A DNA stretch of 64,000 nt from Thermococcus sp. (GCF_027012695.1 NZ_JALUYR010000057.1:1-64000), one strand, 5' to 3'; positions 44,648 through 55,947 are shown, counted from the first letter of the stretch. The notes: a model not told the origin generated them from the letters alone. A program made the numbers and translations.

Positions 44648-45912
44648 GAGCCAACAAGCTCAAACTTGGAGTGGCCATTATCGTGATATACAACATCGTG
44701 GCTTTCATCGCCCCCTGCCTCGTGGACGAGGAGAAGATAGAGAACTGGCACAACGGCCTCTACTGGAAGGACAATCCCAAACTCGTTCCGCCCTCATGGG
44801 TGAACATCTTCGGGAAGAGCCTGCCCCCAACTGAGGAACTGGCGCCGGTAAAGAACCGGCCCGGCCTTCAGGTCTTCGAGTACGACTTCAGGTACTCAAA
44901 GCCACCCCAGGACATAATCGTGAAGTTCAACGGGAGCGAAGGAAGGCCCGTGACGGTAACTGTGACCACCCCTTCAGGGGAGAGCTACAGGTTCTACCGG
45001 GGAACCGCCGGGGAGGTCGCCCTCGCATACCAGTGGAAGGTGCTGATGGAGGTGGCAGAAGGGAGGGGAGTGGAATTCAGGATGGAGGACACCGCGTTCA
45101 GAAGGGGCCTGCTGCCGCTGTTCTTCGTGAACCGGAGCGGTGAGGTGGTTCCCGAGCACGGGATTTACACGATAACTGTGGAGGGTGCGCTGAACTCAAC
45201 CGTTAAGATAGTGGGCGACACCTACGGCGTCCTGGGAACGGACACCTACGGCAGGGACGTCGGGGCGGCGTTCCTCTGGGGAGCGAGGCAAACGGTGGTG
45301 CTGGTATACCTCACCGCGGTGGTGGCGGTGATCCTGGGAACCATCGCGGGCCTGGCGGCATCGCTGGGGGGAAGGGTCGGAACGGTCGTGGATTCAATCT
45401 CGAAGCTCTCCACGATAATCCCCCTTATACCATTCATGATAGCCTTCATACCCCTGACCGGGAGTGTGTCATACAGGGCAGGAATAAACATACCCGCGTG
45501 GGTCTTTGTACCGGCGCTGGCGTTTCTGCTCTTCGGAAAGATAGCCAGGAACATTGGGGCCATCGTCAGGACCGAACTCAACAGGGAATACGTTGCAGCG
45601 GCCGAGAGTCTCGGCGCCGACAGGAGGTGGATACTCCGGAGACACATACTGAAGATAGTGGGGCCCTACTTAATCTATCAGCTCTCACTCTTCGCGCCCA
45701 AGGTGATCGCACTGATATCGATACTGGGCTTCTTCAGGGTCGCGCCGGGGTTCAACTGGGGAACCATGCTGGGGATGGTGCTCAGCCAGAACGCGATATA
45801 CAGCATGGCCTGGTGGATGATAGTGCCCATAGGCCTTGCCCTCGTGGTCTTCGCCCTGGCCTTCGTCCTGATAAACCGCGAGCTGGAGGAGAGGTTCCTA
45901 TCAGGGGGGTAG
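44644..45912 (+). CDS. Orphan OppC-like permease with external insert
   Basis: A 422-residue DppC-type permease starting at GTG 44644 (GGGGAGGG upstream; the GTG overlaps the previous stop). TM1 (about 8-26) is followed by about 170 extra residues beginning LYWKDNPKLVPPSWVNIFG. The usual core, opening GTDTYGRDVGAAFLWGAR, then resumes. The EAA loop is EYVAAAESLGADRRWILRRH. The start of the insert matches that of the 33545-35005 permease, so the inserts are homologous. No binding protein or ATPase gene is adjacent, so if functional it must borrow ATPases, possibly those at 31.6-33.5 kb. Confidence 0.87.
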   Translation: MRANKLKLGVAIIVIYNIVAFIAPCLVDEEKIENWHNGLYWKDNPKLVPPSWVNIFGKSLPPTEELAPVKNRPGLQVFEYDFRYSKPPQDIIVKFNGSEGRPVTVTVTTPSGESYRFYRGTAGEVALAYQWKVLMEVAEGRGVEFRMEDTAFRRGLLPLFFVNRSGEVVPEHGIYTITVEGALNSTVKIVGDTYGVLGTDTYGRDVGAAFLWGARQTVVLVYLTAVVAVILGTIAGLAASLGGRVGTVVDSISKLSTIIPLIPFMIAFIPLTGSVSYRAGINIPAWVFVPALAFLLFGKIARNIGAIVRTELNREYVAAAESLGADRRWILRRHILKIVGPYLIYQLSLFAPKVIALISILGFFRVAPGFNWGTMLGMVLSQNAIYSMAWWMIVPIGLALVVFALAFVLINRELEERFLSGG

Positions 45913-45913
45913 T

Positions 45914-47140
45914 TCAGGGGGAAAGCCTCCCCCTCAATTCCTCCAGGGCAAGCTCAAGAACCTCCTCCGGTGATGCCCTGAAGCCCCCGCCCCTCGCGAG
46001 GACTTCGCTGCCGCCCCCACCGCCGCCGGTCTTCGAGAGAACCTCCCTCAGGAGATCGTTCATGGAAATACCCTCGACCCCTTTGTTCTTGGCGAAGATG
46101 ACGTAGTTCTCGCCGGCGATTAGGGCTACCGTATTCGGGTTTTTGTCCACTAAATGAACCACGAAGGCCTGTGCATCTTTCAGAGGTGCCTTTTCCAGGT
46201 GTGCTATCACCCTTATTCCGCCGATTTCCATGGCATTGTCCAGCAAAGCCCTCGCCTTCCACTCCCAGAGCTCCCTCCTGAGGGAATCCTTCTCCGCCTC
46301 GAGCCTCTTCACATCGCCCCTGAGCTCTCCAACGCGCTCGAAGAGGGGCCTGTTCTTGTTGGGCATCCCGTCAAGGCTCCTCCAGTAGTCGTCGAGAAGT
46401 TCTTTGAGATACTTCAGCGCCCTGTTTCCAGCAACGAACTCCACCCGCCAGAGCTTCCGGCTCTTTCTATAAAAGCGGACGACCTTTATGAAACCGATTT
46501 CGCAGGTGCTTCTCACGTGGGTTCCGCCGCAGGGAGTTACGTCAACCCCCGGAATCGAGACGATGCGTATGGGCGGCTTCACCCTCTCGGAGAGCGCTTT
46601 CCTGAGGTTTTTCCTCAACTCCTCCGGGAGCTCTTCGTAGACCTCCACCTGAACCGGGAGGTTTCTCCGGATTACATCGTTTGCCCTCCTCTCGACCTCC
46701 AGAACCATGTCCCAGTCCAGCTCGCCGGGGTAGTCAATCTCTATCTTGTTGCAGCCCTCGAATATCCGGAAGCCGGTCGTGTTTGCGTCGTACAGCTCCT
46801 TGAAGACCGCGGAAAGGATGTGCTGACCCGTGTGGTTCTTCATGTTCTCGTAGCGCCACTCCGCGTCGAGAACCATCCTGACCGGTTCCCCTGGTTCCGG
46901 GAGGCGGCCCTCGAGCTTCCCCTCGTGCCACACATCGTCTTTACCGTAGACTTTCTCCACGAGGACTCTGAAGCCCTCGCCGGCTATTATCCCCCGGTCG
47001 GAGGGCTGACCGCCGCCTTCAGGGTAGAATATCGTTCTGTCGAGGAGGAGTTTAGCACTTTTGTTACCTTTTTCAACGGCCAGAACCGTGCCCCCCGCCT
47101 CCCAGAGGTAAGGATTCCTGTAAAACAGCTTCTCCGTCAT
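45914..47140 (-). CDS. alaX: Alanyl-tRNA editing protein AlaX (long form)
   Basis: A 408-residue trans-editing protein that removes Ser or Gly mischarged on tRNA-Ala. The N-terminal part resembles the beta-barrel and editing domain of AlaRS. Zinc ligands are in NHTGQHILSAVF and in CGGTHVRST. A coiled coil (about 262-298, LRGDVKRLEAEKDSLRREL) leads to a C-terminal DHHA1-type domain ending in KTGGGGGGSEVLARGGG. This domain set defines AlaX-L (type II). GGTGGCATG precedes the start. It follows the ATP synthase operon by 47 bases with no obvious link. Confidence 0.92.
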   Translation of the reverse strand: MTEKLFYRNPYLWEAGGTVLAVEKGNKSAKLLLDRTIFYPEGGGQPSDRGIIAGEGFRVLVEKVYGKDDVWHEGKLEGRLPEPGEPVRMVLDAEWRYENMKNHTGQHILSAVFKELYDANTTGFRIFEGCNKIEIDYPGELDWDMVLEVERRANDVIRRNLPVQVEVYEELPEELRKNLRKALSERVKPPIRIVSIPGVDVTPCGGTHVRSTCEIGFIKVVRFYRKSRKLWRVEFVAGNRALKYLKELLDDYWRSLDGMPNKNRPLFERVGELRGDVKRLEAEKDSLRRELWEWKARALLDNAMEIGGIRVIAHLEKAPLKDAQAFVVHLVDKNPNTVALIAGENYVIFAKNKGVEGISMNDLLREVLSKTGGGGGGSEVLARGGGFRASPEEVLELALEELRGRLSP

Positions 47141-47187
47141 GCCACCACCCGAGAGAAAAGAAGAAACCGGGAATAAAAGGGTTGCCT

Positions 47188-47841
47188 TCAGTGGCTCTCT
47201 CCCCGGGCCCTGGCTTCAATGAGGGCCTTCACCCTCTTGAGCCTGAAGAAGTTCTCGCGCTCCATCTCATCGAGGCGCTGCTTGATGAACTTGACTGTTG
47301 CTTCCATCCTCGGTATGATGATGTACTCAAGGGCATTAACGCGCCTCTTGGTGACCTCTATCTCCCTGGCGAGCCTCTTGAGTGTCTCCTCAACCTCCGC
47401 CAAACGGACGGCCAGGTCGAGAACCTCCTCGAACTTCTCAGCCGCGATGTCAACCTTAGCGGAGCTCGAGACGAAAGCGTAGCCCCTTTCCCTGACGCTC
47501 CTCCTGAAGGAACCGGCTTCGATGAGCGGAACAGGGACGCCCATGACGTTTCTCTTCCTGACCTCGATTTCCCGGTTGGGTCTCACCGAGAGGCTTATCT
47601 CCTTTAGGCGGAGGGTTCCAACGTCAATCTCCGCCTCACGAAGCGCCCTGAAGGCCTCCTCCATCTTCCGGTTGAGTTCCCCTCGCAGGTTGAGGGCCTC
47701 GTCGTAGATGGTGAAGAACTCCATTATCAAAGCGTCCTGCTTGTCCTTGAGGAGCTTGTGTCCTTTCTTGGCCAGCTGGATGCGCCTCTTGAGGTTGAGG
47801 AGTTCCATCCTCGTCGGTTTCACGTTGAGCAGCTCTGCCAT
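47188..47841 (-). CDS. atpD: A-type ATP synthase subunit D
   Basis: A 217-residue central-stalk subunit forming the rotor axle inside A3B3. It is largely two long helices (N-terminal [20 protein letters not shown] and C-terminal [21 protein letters not shown]), as usual for V/A-type subunit D. ATG 47841 is preferred to GTG 47850 because GGTGGTCGAG then serves as ribosome-binding site. Last gene of the nine-gene operon. Confidence 0.94.
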   Translation of the reverse strand: MAELLNVKPTRMELLNLKRRIQLAKKGHKLLKDKQDALIMEFFTIYDEALNLRGELNRKMEEAFRALREAEIDVGTLRLKEISLSVRPNREIEVRKRNVMGVPVPLIEAGSFRRSVRERGYAFVSSSAKVDIAAEKFEEVLDLAVRLAEVEETLKRLAREIEVTKRRVNALEYIIIPRMEATVKFIKQRLDEMERENFFRLKRVKALIEARARGESH

Positions 47842-47870
47842 CTCGACCACCGGTTAAAATTTTGAGGGGC

Positions 47871-49262
47871 TCATTTGCCCCTCTTTCTGTACTTGGGGTG
47901 GTACTTGAGGATGTACTCCTTCCTGATGCGCTTGAGTTCGCTCTCCGGGAGCTCAGCTAAAAGCTCCCAGCCGAGGTCGAGGGTTTCGAAGATGCTCCTG
48001 TCCTCATCGTAGCCCTGGGCGACGAATTCACGCTCAAAGCGATCCGCGAAGCGGAGATACCTCCTGTCGATCTCGCTCAAAGCTTCCTCACCGACGACCG
48101 CGACGAGATCCCTCAGCGACCTGCCCTCAGCGTAGGCGGCATACAGCTGCTGGGCGAGCTGCGGGTGGTCCTCTCTCGTTCTTCCCTTACCTATACCGTC
48201 CTTCATCAGACGGCTGAGCGAAGGCAGAACGTCAATGGGTGGATAGATGCCCTTCCTGTGGAGTTCCCTGCTGAGGACTATCTGACCCTCGGTGATGTAG
48301 CCCGTCAGATCGGGAATCGGATGAGTTATATCGTCGTCGGGCATCGTCAGGATGGGCATCTGGGTTATGCTTCCCTTCTTGCCCCTTACACGACCCGCTC
48401 TTTCGTAGATGGTCGCTAAATCAGTGTACATATAACCCGGATAACCGCGCCTTCCGGGAACCTCTTCTCTCGCTGCTGAAATCTCACGCAGAGCTTCCGC
48501 GTAGTTGGTCATGTCGGTGAGTATAACCAGAACCTGCATGTCGTGGTCGAAAGCCAAGTATTCAGCAACCGTAAGGGCCATACGGGGAGTAATGATCCTC
48601 TCGATTGCCGGGTCGTCAGCCAAGTTAAGGAACAGGACGGCCCTCTCTATTGCGCCCGTTTCTTCAAAGCTCTTCTTGAAGAAGTTGGCCTCTTCGTAGG
48701 TGATACCCATAGCCGCGAAAACCACCGCGAACTGCTCCTCCTCGCCGAGAACCTTCGCCTGCCTCGCTATCTGGGCCGCGAGCATGTTGTGGGGCAAACC
48801 TGAACCGCTGAATATGGGCAGCTTCTGGCCACGAACAAGGGTGTTCATACCGTCTATTGCCGAAATACCTGTCTGGATGAAGTCCCTGGGGTAGGCACGG
48901 GCGACGGGATTAAGTGGCGCACCGTGAACGTCCCTCCTGTCCTCGGGGATGATCTCCGGTCCGCCGTCAATGGGCTTGCCGATGCCGTTGAAGATCCTCC
49001 CGAGCATGTCCATTGAAACGGGGACCTTAAGTGTCTCACCTGTGAAGCGAACGCGGGTGTTCTTGACGTCTAAATCGCGGGTACCCTCGAAGACCTGGAC
49101 TATCGCGAGATCCAGCCTGGCCTCGAGAACCTGACCCTTCCTCTTCTCACCGGTGGGTGTCTCGATCTCAACGACCTCACCGTAGGCAACTCCTTTAACG
49201 CCCTCGACGATCATGAGCGGCCCGTAAATCTTGCTAACGGTTGAGTACTCCATTCCCGGCAT
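47871..49262 (-). CDS. atpB: A-type ATP synthase subunit B
   Basis: A 463-residue non-catalytic partner of subunit A in the A3B3 head. It has the nucleotide-binding fold without a true Walker A lysine motif (the equivalent loop reads [14 protein letters not shown]), followed by [18 protein letters not shown] and the ATP-subunit signature [15 protein letters not shown] 49262 (MPGMEYSTV) is used; ATG 49253 is possible. It starts only a few bases after the subunit A stop. Confidence 0.95.
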   Translation of the reverse strand: MPGMEYSTVSKIYGPLMIVEGVKGVAYGEVVEIETPTGEKRKGQVLEARLDLAIVQVFEGTRDLDVKNTRVRFTGETLKVPVSMDMLGRIFNGIGKPIDGGPEIIPEDRRDVHGAPLNPVARAYPRDFIQTGISAIDGMNTLVRGQKLPIFSGSGLPHNMLAAQIARQAKVLGEEEQFAVVFAAMGITYEEANFFKKSFEETGAIERAVLFLNLADDPAIERIITPRMALTVAEYLAFDHDMQVLVILTDMTNYAEALREISAAREEVPGRRGYPGYMYTDLATIYERAGRVRGKKGSITQMPILTMPDDDITHPIPDLTGYITEGQIVLSRELHRKGIYPPIDVLPSLSRLMKDGIGKGRTREDHPQLAQQLYAAYAEGRSLRDLVAVVGEEALSEIDRRYLRFADRFEREFVAQGYDEDRSIFETLDLGWELLAELPESELKRIRKEYILKYHPKYRKRGK

Positions 49263-49267
49263 GGCAA

Positions 49268-51025
49268 TCACGCTCCGTACTTCTTAAAGAGCTCCTCAAA
49301 CTGGGCGTTGGTCTCATCAATGAGCGCCCTGATCTTCTCCACGTCGGGCTCGAACTTCATGCGTCCTATCTTCTCCCTCACCGGGAGCTTTGCTATCTCG
49401 TCAACGGGGATGCCCTTCTGAACCGCTTCCATCGTCTTCTCGTAGAAGTTGAGGATCACGCGAAGCATCGTAACCTGTTTCTTCGGCGGGCAGTAGGTGT
49501 CCACCTCGTCGAAGGCATCCTGCTGGAGGTAGTCCTCACGGAGCATCCTGGTGACGAGGAGTATGGCCTTCTCCTTGTCGGGCAGTGCATCCGGACCGAC
49601 GATTCTAACGATTTCCTGCAGTTCAGCCTCCTTCTGGAGAAGGGCCATCGCCGTGTCGCGCATCTTCCTCCACTCTGGGTCAACGTTCTGGTGCCACCAG
49701 TCCTGGATTGCGTCAACGTAGAGCGAGTAGCTCCTCAGCCAGTTGATTGCCGGGAAGTGCCTCCTCCTGGCTAAGTCGGCATCGAGGGCCCAGAAGACCT
49801 TGACGACTCTCAGAGTGTTTTGAACGACCGGCTCGCTGAAGTCTCCACCGGGCGGTGAAACCGCTCCAATGACCGAAACGCTACCAACCCTCGGCTCGTT
49901 TCCAAGAGTTACGACGCGACCGGCCCTCTCATAGAACTCAGCTATCTTTGAAGCCAGATAGGCCGGATAACCCTCCTCACCGGGCATTTCCTCAAGCCTT
50001 CCTGAAATTTCACGGAGCGCTTCCGCCCACCTGCTCGTTGAGTCGGCCATCAAAGCGACGTCGTAGCCCTGGTCCCTGAAGTACTCGGCGATGGTGATTC
50101 CGGTGTAGATTGAAGCCTCACGCGCAGCGACCGGCATGTTGGAGGTGTTGGCTATGAGAACCGTTCTCTCCATAAGCGGTTTCCCTGTCTTCGGGTCCTT
50201 CAGTTTGGGGAACTCCTCGAGAACCTCCGTCATCTCGTTTCCGCGCTCGCCGCAACCGATGTAAACAACCACCCGGGCGTCGCTCCACTTCGCCAGCTGG
50301 TGCTGGGTGACGGTTTTTCCTGAACCGAAGGGGCCCGGGATCGCGGCGGTTCCACCCTTGGCGATCGGGAAGAAGGTGTCAATGGTTCTCTGCCCGGTAA
50401 TGAGCGGAAGCTCGGGCGGGAGCTTGTTCTTGTAGGGCCTCTTGACGCGGACTGGCCACTTGTGGTACATCTTGAGCTCCTCGATGGTTCCGTCGGGCTT
50501 CTTAACTTTCGCTATGACTTCCTCAACGGTGTAGTCGCCTTCCTCCGCTATCTCAACTATCTCGCCCTCGACCCACGGGGGGACGAGAATTTTATGCTCG
50601 ATGATGCTGGTTTCTGGAACCACACCGAGGACGTCTCCGCCGGTGACCCTGTCGCCGACCTTGACGGTTGGTGTGAAGTGCCACTTCTTGTCCCTGGGCA
50701 GGGGGGGAGCCATCAAACCCCTCGCTATGAAATAACCACTGAGCTCTTTAAGAACCTCAAGCGGTCTTTGAATTCCGTCGTACATTGCCGTTAGGAGACC
50801 CGGACCGAGCTCAACGCTGAGCGAGGCACCGGTTCCCTCCACGGGCTCGCCGGGTCTTATGCCCGTGGTCTCCTCGTAGACCTGGATGACCGCTCTGTCG
50901 CCTTCAAGGCGGATGATTTCCCCTATGAGTCCAAGCTCTCCAACGCGAACGACCTCGTACATCTTGCTTCCTTTCATCCCGTCGGCAACGACGAGCGGAC
51001 CCGTAACGCGGATTATCCTTCCCAT
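49268..51025 (-). CDS. atpA: A-type ATP synthase catalytic subunit A
   Basis: A 585-residue catalytic subunit that makes ATP at the A3B3 head. The P-loop reads GPFGSGKTV near residue 235, with the conserved sequence around [12 protein letters not shown] and the catalytic Glu of the GER motif. The non-homologous region (about 115-190) typical of A/V-type A subunits is present. No intein interrupts the P-loop, unlike the Pyrococcus homologues. ATG 51025 follows GAGGTGAAG with six-base spacing; a GTG nine bases upstream would use up that site. Confidence 0.96.
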   Translation of the reverse strand: MGRIIRVTGPLVVADGMKGSKMYEVVRVGELGLIGEIIRLEGDRAVIQVYEETTGIRPGEPVEGTGASLSVELGPGLLTAMYDGIQRPLEVLKELSGYFIARGLMAPPLPRDKKWHFTPTVKVGDRVTGGDVLGVVPETSIIEHKILVPPWVEGEIVEIAEEGDYTVEEVIAKVKKPDGTIEELKMYHKWPVRVKRPYKNKLPPELPLITGQRTIDTFFPIAKGGTAAIPGPFGSGKTVTQHQLAKWSDARVVVYIGCGERGNEMTEVLEEFPKLKDPKTGKPLMERTVLIANTSNMPVAAREASIYTGITIAEYFRDQGYDVALMADSTSRWAEALREISGRLEEMPGEEGYPAYLASKIAEFYERAGRVVTLGNEPRVGSVSVIGAVSPPGGDFSEPVVQNTLRVVKVFWALDADLARRRHFPAINWLRSYSLYVDAIQDWWHQNVDPEWRKMRDTAMALLQKEAELQEIVRIVGPDALPDKEKAILLVTRMLREDYLQQDAFDEVDTYCPPKKQVTMLRVILNFYEKTMEAVQKGIPVDEIAKLPVREKIGRMKFEPDVEKIRALIDETNAQFEELFKKYGA

Positions 51026-51030
51026 TTTCT

Positions 51031-51339
51031 TCACCTCTTCAACTCGACACCTATGGCCCTTCTAACGATCTCCTTAATCGTCTCCTCACCAAATCTTGAA
51101 CCGGACTTGTCCGGAACCTGAAGGATGATTGGAAGCGTAACATCGGGGAGCTCAACCTTCCGGGCAAAGCTTTCCGTTATCAGGATTATGCCAACGTCTC
51201 CCCTCTCGACGAGCTCCCCCAGTTTGTTCTTCAGTCTCTCCATCTCCAGTGGAGTATCATCGAAAGCGTAAACCTCATGGGCACCGGCCAGCTTGAAGCC
51301 GAGGGCGGTGTCCCTGTCGCCGAGAACGGCTATCTTCAT
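51031..51339 (-). CDS. atpF: A-type ATP synthase subunit F
   Basis: A 102-residue Rossmann-like rotor subunit that sits with D on the central stalk. The N-terminal [19 protein letters not shown] and the ILITESFA segment are typical. The start overlaps the subunit C stop by four bases. Confidence 0.93.
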   Translation of the reverse strand: MKIAVLGDRDTALGFKLAGAHEVYAFDDTPLEMERLKNKLGELVERGDVGIILITESFARKVELPDVTLPIILQVPDKSGSRFGEETIKEIVRRAIGVELKR

Positions 51340-52436
51340 GCGACATCACCCGCGAGCTCCTTTATCCTCTCCGGTGGGAGGCCGTCGCTGATAAGCTTTG
51401 CTATGGCCCTGAGCTTTTTCACTTCTCTGCCTTTCTGGAGTACGTAGCCCAGCGGCGTGGCCACGCTGAGGGGATAGAATCTGTTGAGCTCGTTCATCCT
51501 CTCGATGATGTAACCCTCAAGGGCCCTCTCGAGTACCCCGAGGTCTCTCTCGACCTCCTCCCTAACGTCCCTGATGACGGGGCCGTACCTGGTGGAGTCA
51601 AGCTCTGCCAGGGCCATGCCCAGGTCCTCTACGTGAAGGAGCGGGTCGAGTTTGACGCTTCCGCCCGGGATGAGCATTGGCCTTATCTCCTCGGCCGAAA
51701 GCTTCGCCACCTTACCCCTGAGCACCGTCAGTATGTTCATCCTGTCTATCCTGAGCCGGACGAACTCCTCCAGGATCGTTCGTTCTTCTTCTTTCTTCGA
51801 GAGCGCATAGTTAAGCAGCTTGCCGTAGTACATCCTGTAGAGCTCGGTTTCAAAGGTCCTGACGTCTATCTCGCCGAGGAGGAGCCTCTGGTAGGGTTCC
51901 TCGTAGGGAGTGCCCTCGAGGATGACGAGTATCTCCTCCATGCTCTTTGATTCCGCCATGGCCTTGACCTTTGGGAGCATCGGGCCGATCTCGACTATGT
52001 AGTCGGTTGCCGGCTCCCCGGCGAGCTTGGCCTTGACGACGCTCGTGATGTTTCTGACGTCCCACTCCTCCAGGAGGAGCCTGAAGAAGGGACTGACCCT
52101 CCGGGGGAGTATCCTGGCCATGAGTTCATAGGTCCCCGCGAGTGCCTTCTCAAGGGCCTTCTCCACCGACTCGACGTCCGGTTCCTGAACCTCCGCCAGG
52201 TAGTCCCTGTAGTCGGTGTCCTCCAGGTTAACGATGAAGTTCTGAAGGTTCCTGCTCTCTGCGAGCTCGTTGAACCTCTGCTCCGTCAGGAGCTTCGATT
52301 CCATTGCCTTTATCCTGGCGTTGGGATAGGAGTAGGGAGTGTACTTGTAGATGATCTTGGAGGTCTTGTAACCAACCCAGGTGAATATGAGCGCCAGGGT
52401 CGTGTTGAGTATTCCGCTAACGGCTCCGGTTTCCAT
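51336..52436 (-). CDS. atpC: A-type ATP synthase subunit C
   Basis: A 366-residue funnel-shaped subunit (V-type d homologue) that links the central stalk to the membrane ring. Helical repeats with conserved Tyr, Arg and Glu pairs are visible (for example YDGK-like [11 protein letters not shown] and [13 protein letters not shown]). ATG 52436 follows GGTGAGGGGA; the GTG nine bases upstream overlaps that site. Confidence 0.93.
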   Translation of the reverse strand: METGAVSGILNTTLALIFTWVGYKTSKIIYKYTPYSYPNARIKAMESKLLTEQRFNELAESRNLQNFIVNLEDTDYRDYLAEVQEPDVESVEKALEKALAGTYELMARILPRRVSPFFRLLLEEWDVRNITSVVKAKLAGEPATDYIVEIGPMLPKVKAMAESKSMEEILVILEGTPYEEPYQRLLLGEIDVRTFETELYRMYYGKLLNYALSKKEEERTILEEFVRLRIDRMNILTVLRGKVAKLSAEEIRPMLIPGGSVKLDPLLHVEDLGMALAELDSTRYGPVIRDVREEVERDLGVLERALEGYIIERMNELNRFYPLSVATPLGYVLQKGREVKKLRAIAKLISDGLPPERIKELAGDVA

Positions 52437-52441
52437 TCCCC

Positions 52442-53053
52442 TCACCCGAAGAGAGCCCTAGCTATCTCGGCCCTGAGCTCGCTCTCAAACCGCTCCATCC
52501 TGGCCTCGAAGGTGTTGTCCACCCTGACTGTCCCGTCCGGGGTCTCGACTATAACACCGCCTATGGTCTTCACGGGCTTGCCCAGGCTGATCCGAACTTC
52601 CTTCCCGAGCTTCTCTGCAAGCGCCTTTCCGAACTCCTCCATCCTGGCGAGTATCAGCCCCAGAGTTCTCTCGTTGGAGCGGATGACCACCTCATCGCTT
52701 CCGATCTCCTCGACGGCCTTTGCCGTGAGGTCGATTAGAATCGGAAAGTACTCATCGTCCGGCAGTTCCGCAAGCCTCTCGCGAAGCGCTTCGAGAACCT
52801 CCCTAATCAGCTCCTCCTGAACCTGGAGGCGCTTCTTCCTGACCTCAAGGCGGGCGTTGGCTATTATCCTCTGCTTCTCTATCTCGGCCTGCGTTCTGGC
52901 CTTCCTGAGTATCCACTCGGCCCGCGATTCTGCCCTCTTCCTGGCCTCCTCCTTTATCCTCTCGGCCTCCTTCTGAGCCTCGCTGAGTATGTACTGTATC
53001 TTCTGCTCCGCCTCCCTGTTTATCTCCTGGATGATCAGCTCTGCCCCTTCCAT
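52442..53053 (-). CDS. atpE: A-type ATP synthase subunit E
   Basis: A 203-residue peripheral-stalk subunit that pairs with H. The N-terminal half is a long charged helix (EINREAEQKIQYILSEAQKE onward), and the C-terminal half a globular head with IGGVIVETPDGTVRVDNTF, which contacts the top of the A3B3 head. GGAAGGAGG precedes the start ATG. Confidence 0.94.
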   Translation of the reverse strand: MEGAELIIQEINREAEQKIQYILSEAQKEAERIKEEARKRAESRAEWILRKARTQAEIEKQRIIANARLEVRKKRLQVQEELIREVLEALRERLAELPDDEYFPILIDLTAKAVEEIGSDEVVIRSNERTLGLILARMEEFGKALAEKLGKEVRISLGKPVKTIGGVIVETPDGTVRVDNTFEARMERFESELRAEIARALFG

Positions 53054-53090
53054 CCTCCTTCCCCCTTGGAATTAAAGAAAGCCGGCGGAG

Positions 53091-53579
<489 letters not shown>

Positions 53580-53591
53580 TCACACACCTCC

Positions 53592-55571
53592 TTAAGCTTC
53601 AAACTCCAGCTCAGAGACTTCTCTTTTTGCCCTGAAGGGCTCGAAGGGTTTACCATCACCCGAGTAAAACGTTCCGAAAAACTCCACGTACTGGAGACGG
53701 AGCGAGTGGACGAACGCCCCGAGGGCGTTGATGGCGACCGAAAAGAGCTGGCCGCCGACAAAGAGGATCAAACCGATGACTATGCCTATTGGAACGGGGC
53801 CTATCGAAACGCCCCATATCATCTGGACGAGGATGTTGATGACCATCGCTATTCCTGCCGTCGCCAAAGCCAGCGCCATTAAACGGGCGTAACTGAGCCA
53901 GCTGCCCACGAAGCCGAAGAAGTCCGAGATTATGAGAAGTGCCGCCAGTCCGCCGTTGCTGACCACCTCACCTATCGCGAAGAGCACCAGGCCGACTCCG
54001 AAGAGGGCCTTGGCTATCATCGAACCGCTTGGGCTGTTGCTTCCAAGGACGAAGGCGACTATTCCGAGTATAATGAGCATCCAGGAGAGCTGGTCGAGAA
54101 CGGCACCCCTCACGTCGCCGTTCTTGAGCTTTACTATGAAGCCTATGGTATAGCCCGTGAAGAGGTGCGCCAGACCTATCGCGAGCGCCAGCTGAAGGAC
54201 GACGAGGGCGTCCTTGAAGGTGTCCCAGACGCGCGGAACGTGGAATCCTGCTAAATCAAGTGCGTTGCCGAAGTAGCTGCCGAATATCGCGCCCATGATC
54301 ATGGTGAATATAGAGCTGACGAGCAGCGTGTAGGAGAACTTGTAGGTGCCGTCGTTGAACTTCTTGTGACCCTTGACGAGAAGGGCGGAGATTATCGCCA
54401 GTATGAGGCCGTACATGAAGTCGGTGAGCATGAAGCCGAAGAAGAACGAGTATGTGAAGGTTATTATCGGTGTCGGGTCTATTTCATCGTACCTCGGAAC
54501 GCCGTACATCTCGGTGAGCATCTCGAAGGGCTTTGCCCACCAGGGGTTCTTGAGTTTTATCGGGATCTCCTCCAGTTCTTCATCGGTTGGCTCGCGCACG
54601 TTGATGTAGGCTTTACCACGGGTGATCCGCTTTATGCCCTCCAGGATCTCCGGTACTCTCACCCTCGGAAGCCAGCCGGTTAGGGCAAAGGTCATGTTGG
54701 TCCTCGCGAGCATCGGCAGAACCGTCGCCTTATCGCGCTCGTTCTCCACGAGTTCGTGGTAGAACACAACGTCGTCGTAGTGTCTTTCGGCGAGTTTCTC
54801 GGCATCTTTTTTGGCCTTCTCGAGTTCCTTTTCTTTCTCCTTCAGCTTCGACCGGTAGGCCTTTATCAGTTCTTCAGGGGTGCCCTTCCCCTCAGGAACC
54901 TCGATCCTCTCGAAGGAGTACTTGGCCAGTATCGGGTTGACTCTATCCTGATCCCTCTTGAGGAAGACGAAGACCGCTAAAACCCGATCCTTAAGGTCCC
55001 TGGAAACGACAACGACTCTTCCACCGGTTGCCTTCCGTATTTCCTCAACGAGGGGCTTGAATTTATTCCGATCAACGGTTCCGACGACTATCTCGAGCAT
55101 ATCCGTGGGGCGGAGGTAGGAAACGTCAATGTTGAGTCCAGAGAGGAGCTCAAGAACGGCTATTTCGCCCTTTATTCTCTCCATCTCCGTTTGGATGGAG
55201 GTTATCTTCCCCTCGACCGCCTTCACCTGGGGCTCCACCCTCGACAGGAACTCCTCCACATCTTTTATAAGCTTCTCAATGCCCTCGTACCTGTACTTCC
55301 GCTTTTTCCTCTCAGGGGGGAAGAAGAACTCCTTTATGCCCCCTCCCTTTCGCCTGAGGTGAGCCGCCAGGAACTCGACCAGCCGGGAGATGGTTATGCT
55401 GTAGGACGCTGCCTTCCGATGGTATTCGTTAGGAGAGTCCCTCTGGGCCACCTTTACGTCAAGCTCCCTTATCTCTACCGCTCCTTTCTCGTGGAGGTAC
55501 GTCAGGAGCGCGTCCTTGTACCTGTTGAGCGTTATTACCTCGATCTTGACCATCTCTTCGGGACGGAACAT
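53592..55571 (-). CDS. atpI: ATP synthase membrane subunit I (a-type)
   Basis: A 659-residue stator subunit. The N-terminal half (about 1-355) is cytoplasmic with long coiled coils (region ELEKAKKDAEKLAERHYDD). The C-terminal half has about eight membrane helices from FTYSFFFGFMLTDF onward. Arg563 in SWLSYARLMALALA corresponds to the essential arginine of yeast Vph1 (YLRLWALSLAH), and Arg625 in HSLRLQYVEFF is the second conserved one. These face the Glu141 site of the ring. Starts one base after subunit H ends. Confidence 0.95.
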   Translation of the reverse strand: MFRPEEMVKIEVITLNRYKDALLTYLHEKGAVEIRELDVKVAQRDSPNEYHRKAASYSITISRLVEFLAAHLRRKGGGIKEFFFPPERKKRKYRYEGIEKLIKDVEEFLSRVEPQVKAVEGKITSIQTEMERIKGEIAVLELLSGLNIDVSYLRPTDMLEIVVGTVDRNKFKPLVEEIRKATGGRVVVVSRDLKDRVLAVFVFLKRDQDRVNPILAKYSFERIEVPEGKGTPEELIKAYRSKLKEKEKELEKAKKDAEKLAERHYDDVVFYHELVENERDKATVLPMLARTNMTFALTGWLPRVRVPEILEGIKRITRGKAYINVREPTDEELEEIPIKLKNPWWAKPFEMLTEMYGVPRYDEIDPTPIITFTYSFFFGFMLTDFMYGLILAIISALLVKGHKKFNDGTYKFSYTLLVSSIFTMIMGAIFGSYFGNALDLAGFHVPRVWDTFKDALVVLQLALAIGLAHLFTGYTIGFIVKLKNGDVRGAVLDQLSWMLIILGIVAFVLGSNSPSGSMIAKALFGVGLVLFAIGEVVSNGGLAALLIISDFFGFVGSWLSYARLMALALATAGIAMVINILVQMIWGVSIGPVPIGIVIGLILFVGGQLFSVAINALGAFVHSLRLQYVEFFGTFYSGDGKPFEPFRAKREVSELEFEA

Positions 55572-55572
55572 G

Positions 55573-55884
55573 CTAACTCCCTCGCACTATCGCTATCGCC
55601 GCGGAGATCGCTTTTTCAAAGTTGTTGGTCGCCCGGATCTTGAGCTCCTCAATCTCCCTCTCGCCCTCTTCGAGTATCTTCTTCGCCTCCTCCTCACCCT
55701 CGAGGCGGGCCTTCTCTACGAGCTCCCGGGCCTGCCTTTCGGCGCTCTCGATGATCTCCTTCTCGATGAGCTTGGCCTCTTCCCTGGCCCTCTCGATTAT
55801 TTTTCTCGCCTCCTCCTTGGCCCTCTCGATGCGGGCCTCTGCCTCCCGTTCCGCGTCAACAATCTGCTTGATGACGTCCTCCAT
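55573..55884 (-). CDS. atpH: ATP synthase peripheral-stalk subunit H
   Basis: A 103-residue coiled-coil subunit, almost entirely helical with an alternating Ala, Glu and Arg pattern (EREAEARIERAKEEARKIIE). It wraps with subunit E as the right-handed coiled-coil peripheral stalk. First gene of the operon; GGGGGG lies a few bases before the ATG. Confidence 0.92.
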   Translation of the reverse strand: MEDVIKQIVDAEREAEARIERAKEEARKIIERAREEAKLIEKEIIESAERQARELVEKARLEGEEEAKKILEEGEREIEELKIRATNNFEKAISAAIAIVRGS

Positions 55885-55947
55885 GACTAGCCCCCCGATG
55901 CTCTAAAACAGGTCCTCCCTGCACGTCGCCTTTGGCTTCCCTAATGG

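Noticed and set aside
49268-51025. Possible intein in the ATP synthase A subunit, as in Pyrococcus
   Set aside because: The protein has the normal 585-residue length and the P-loop region is uninterrupted.
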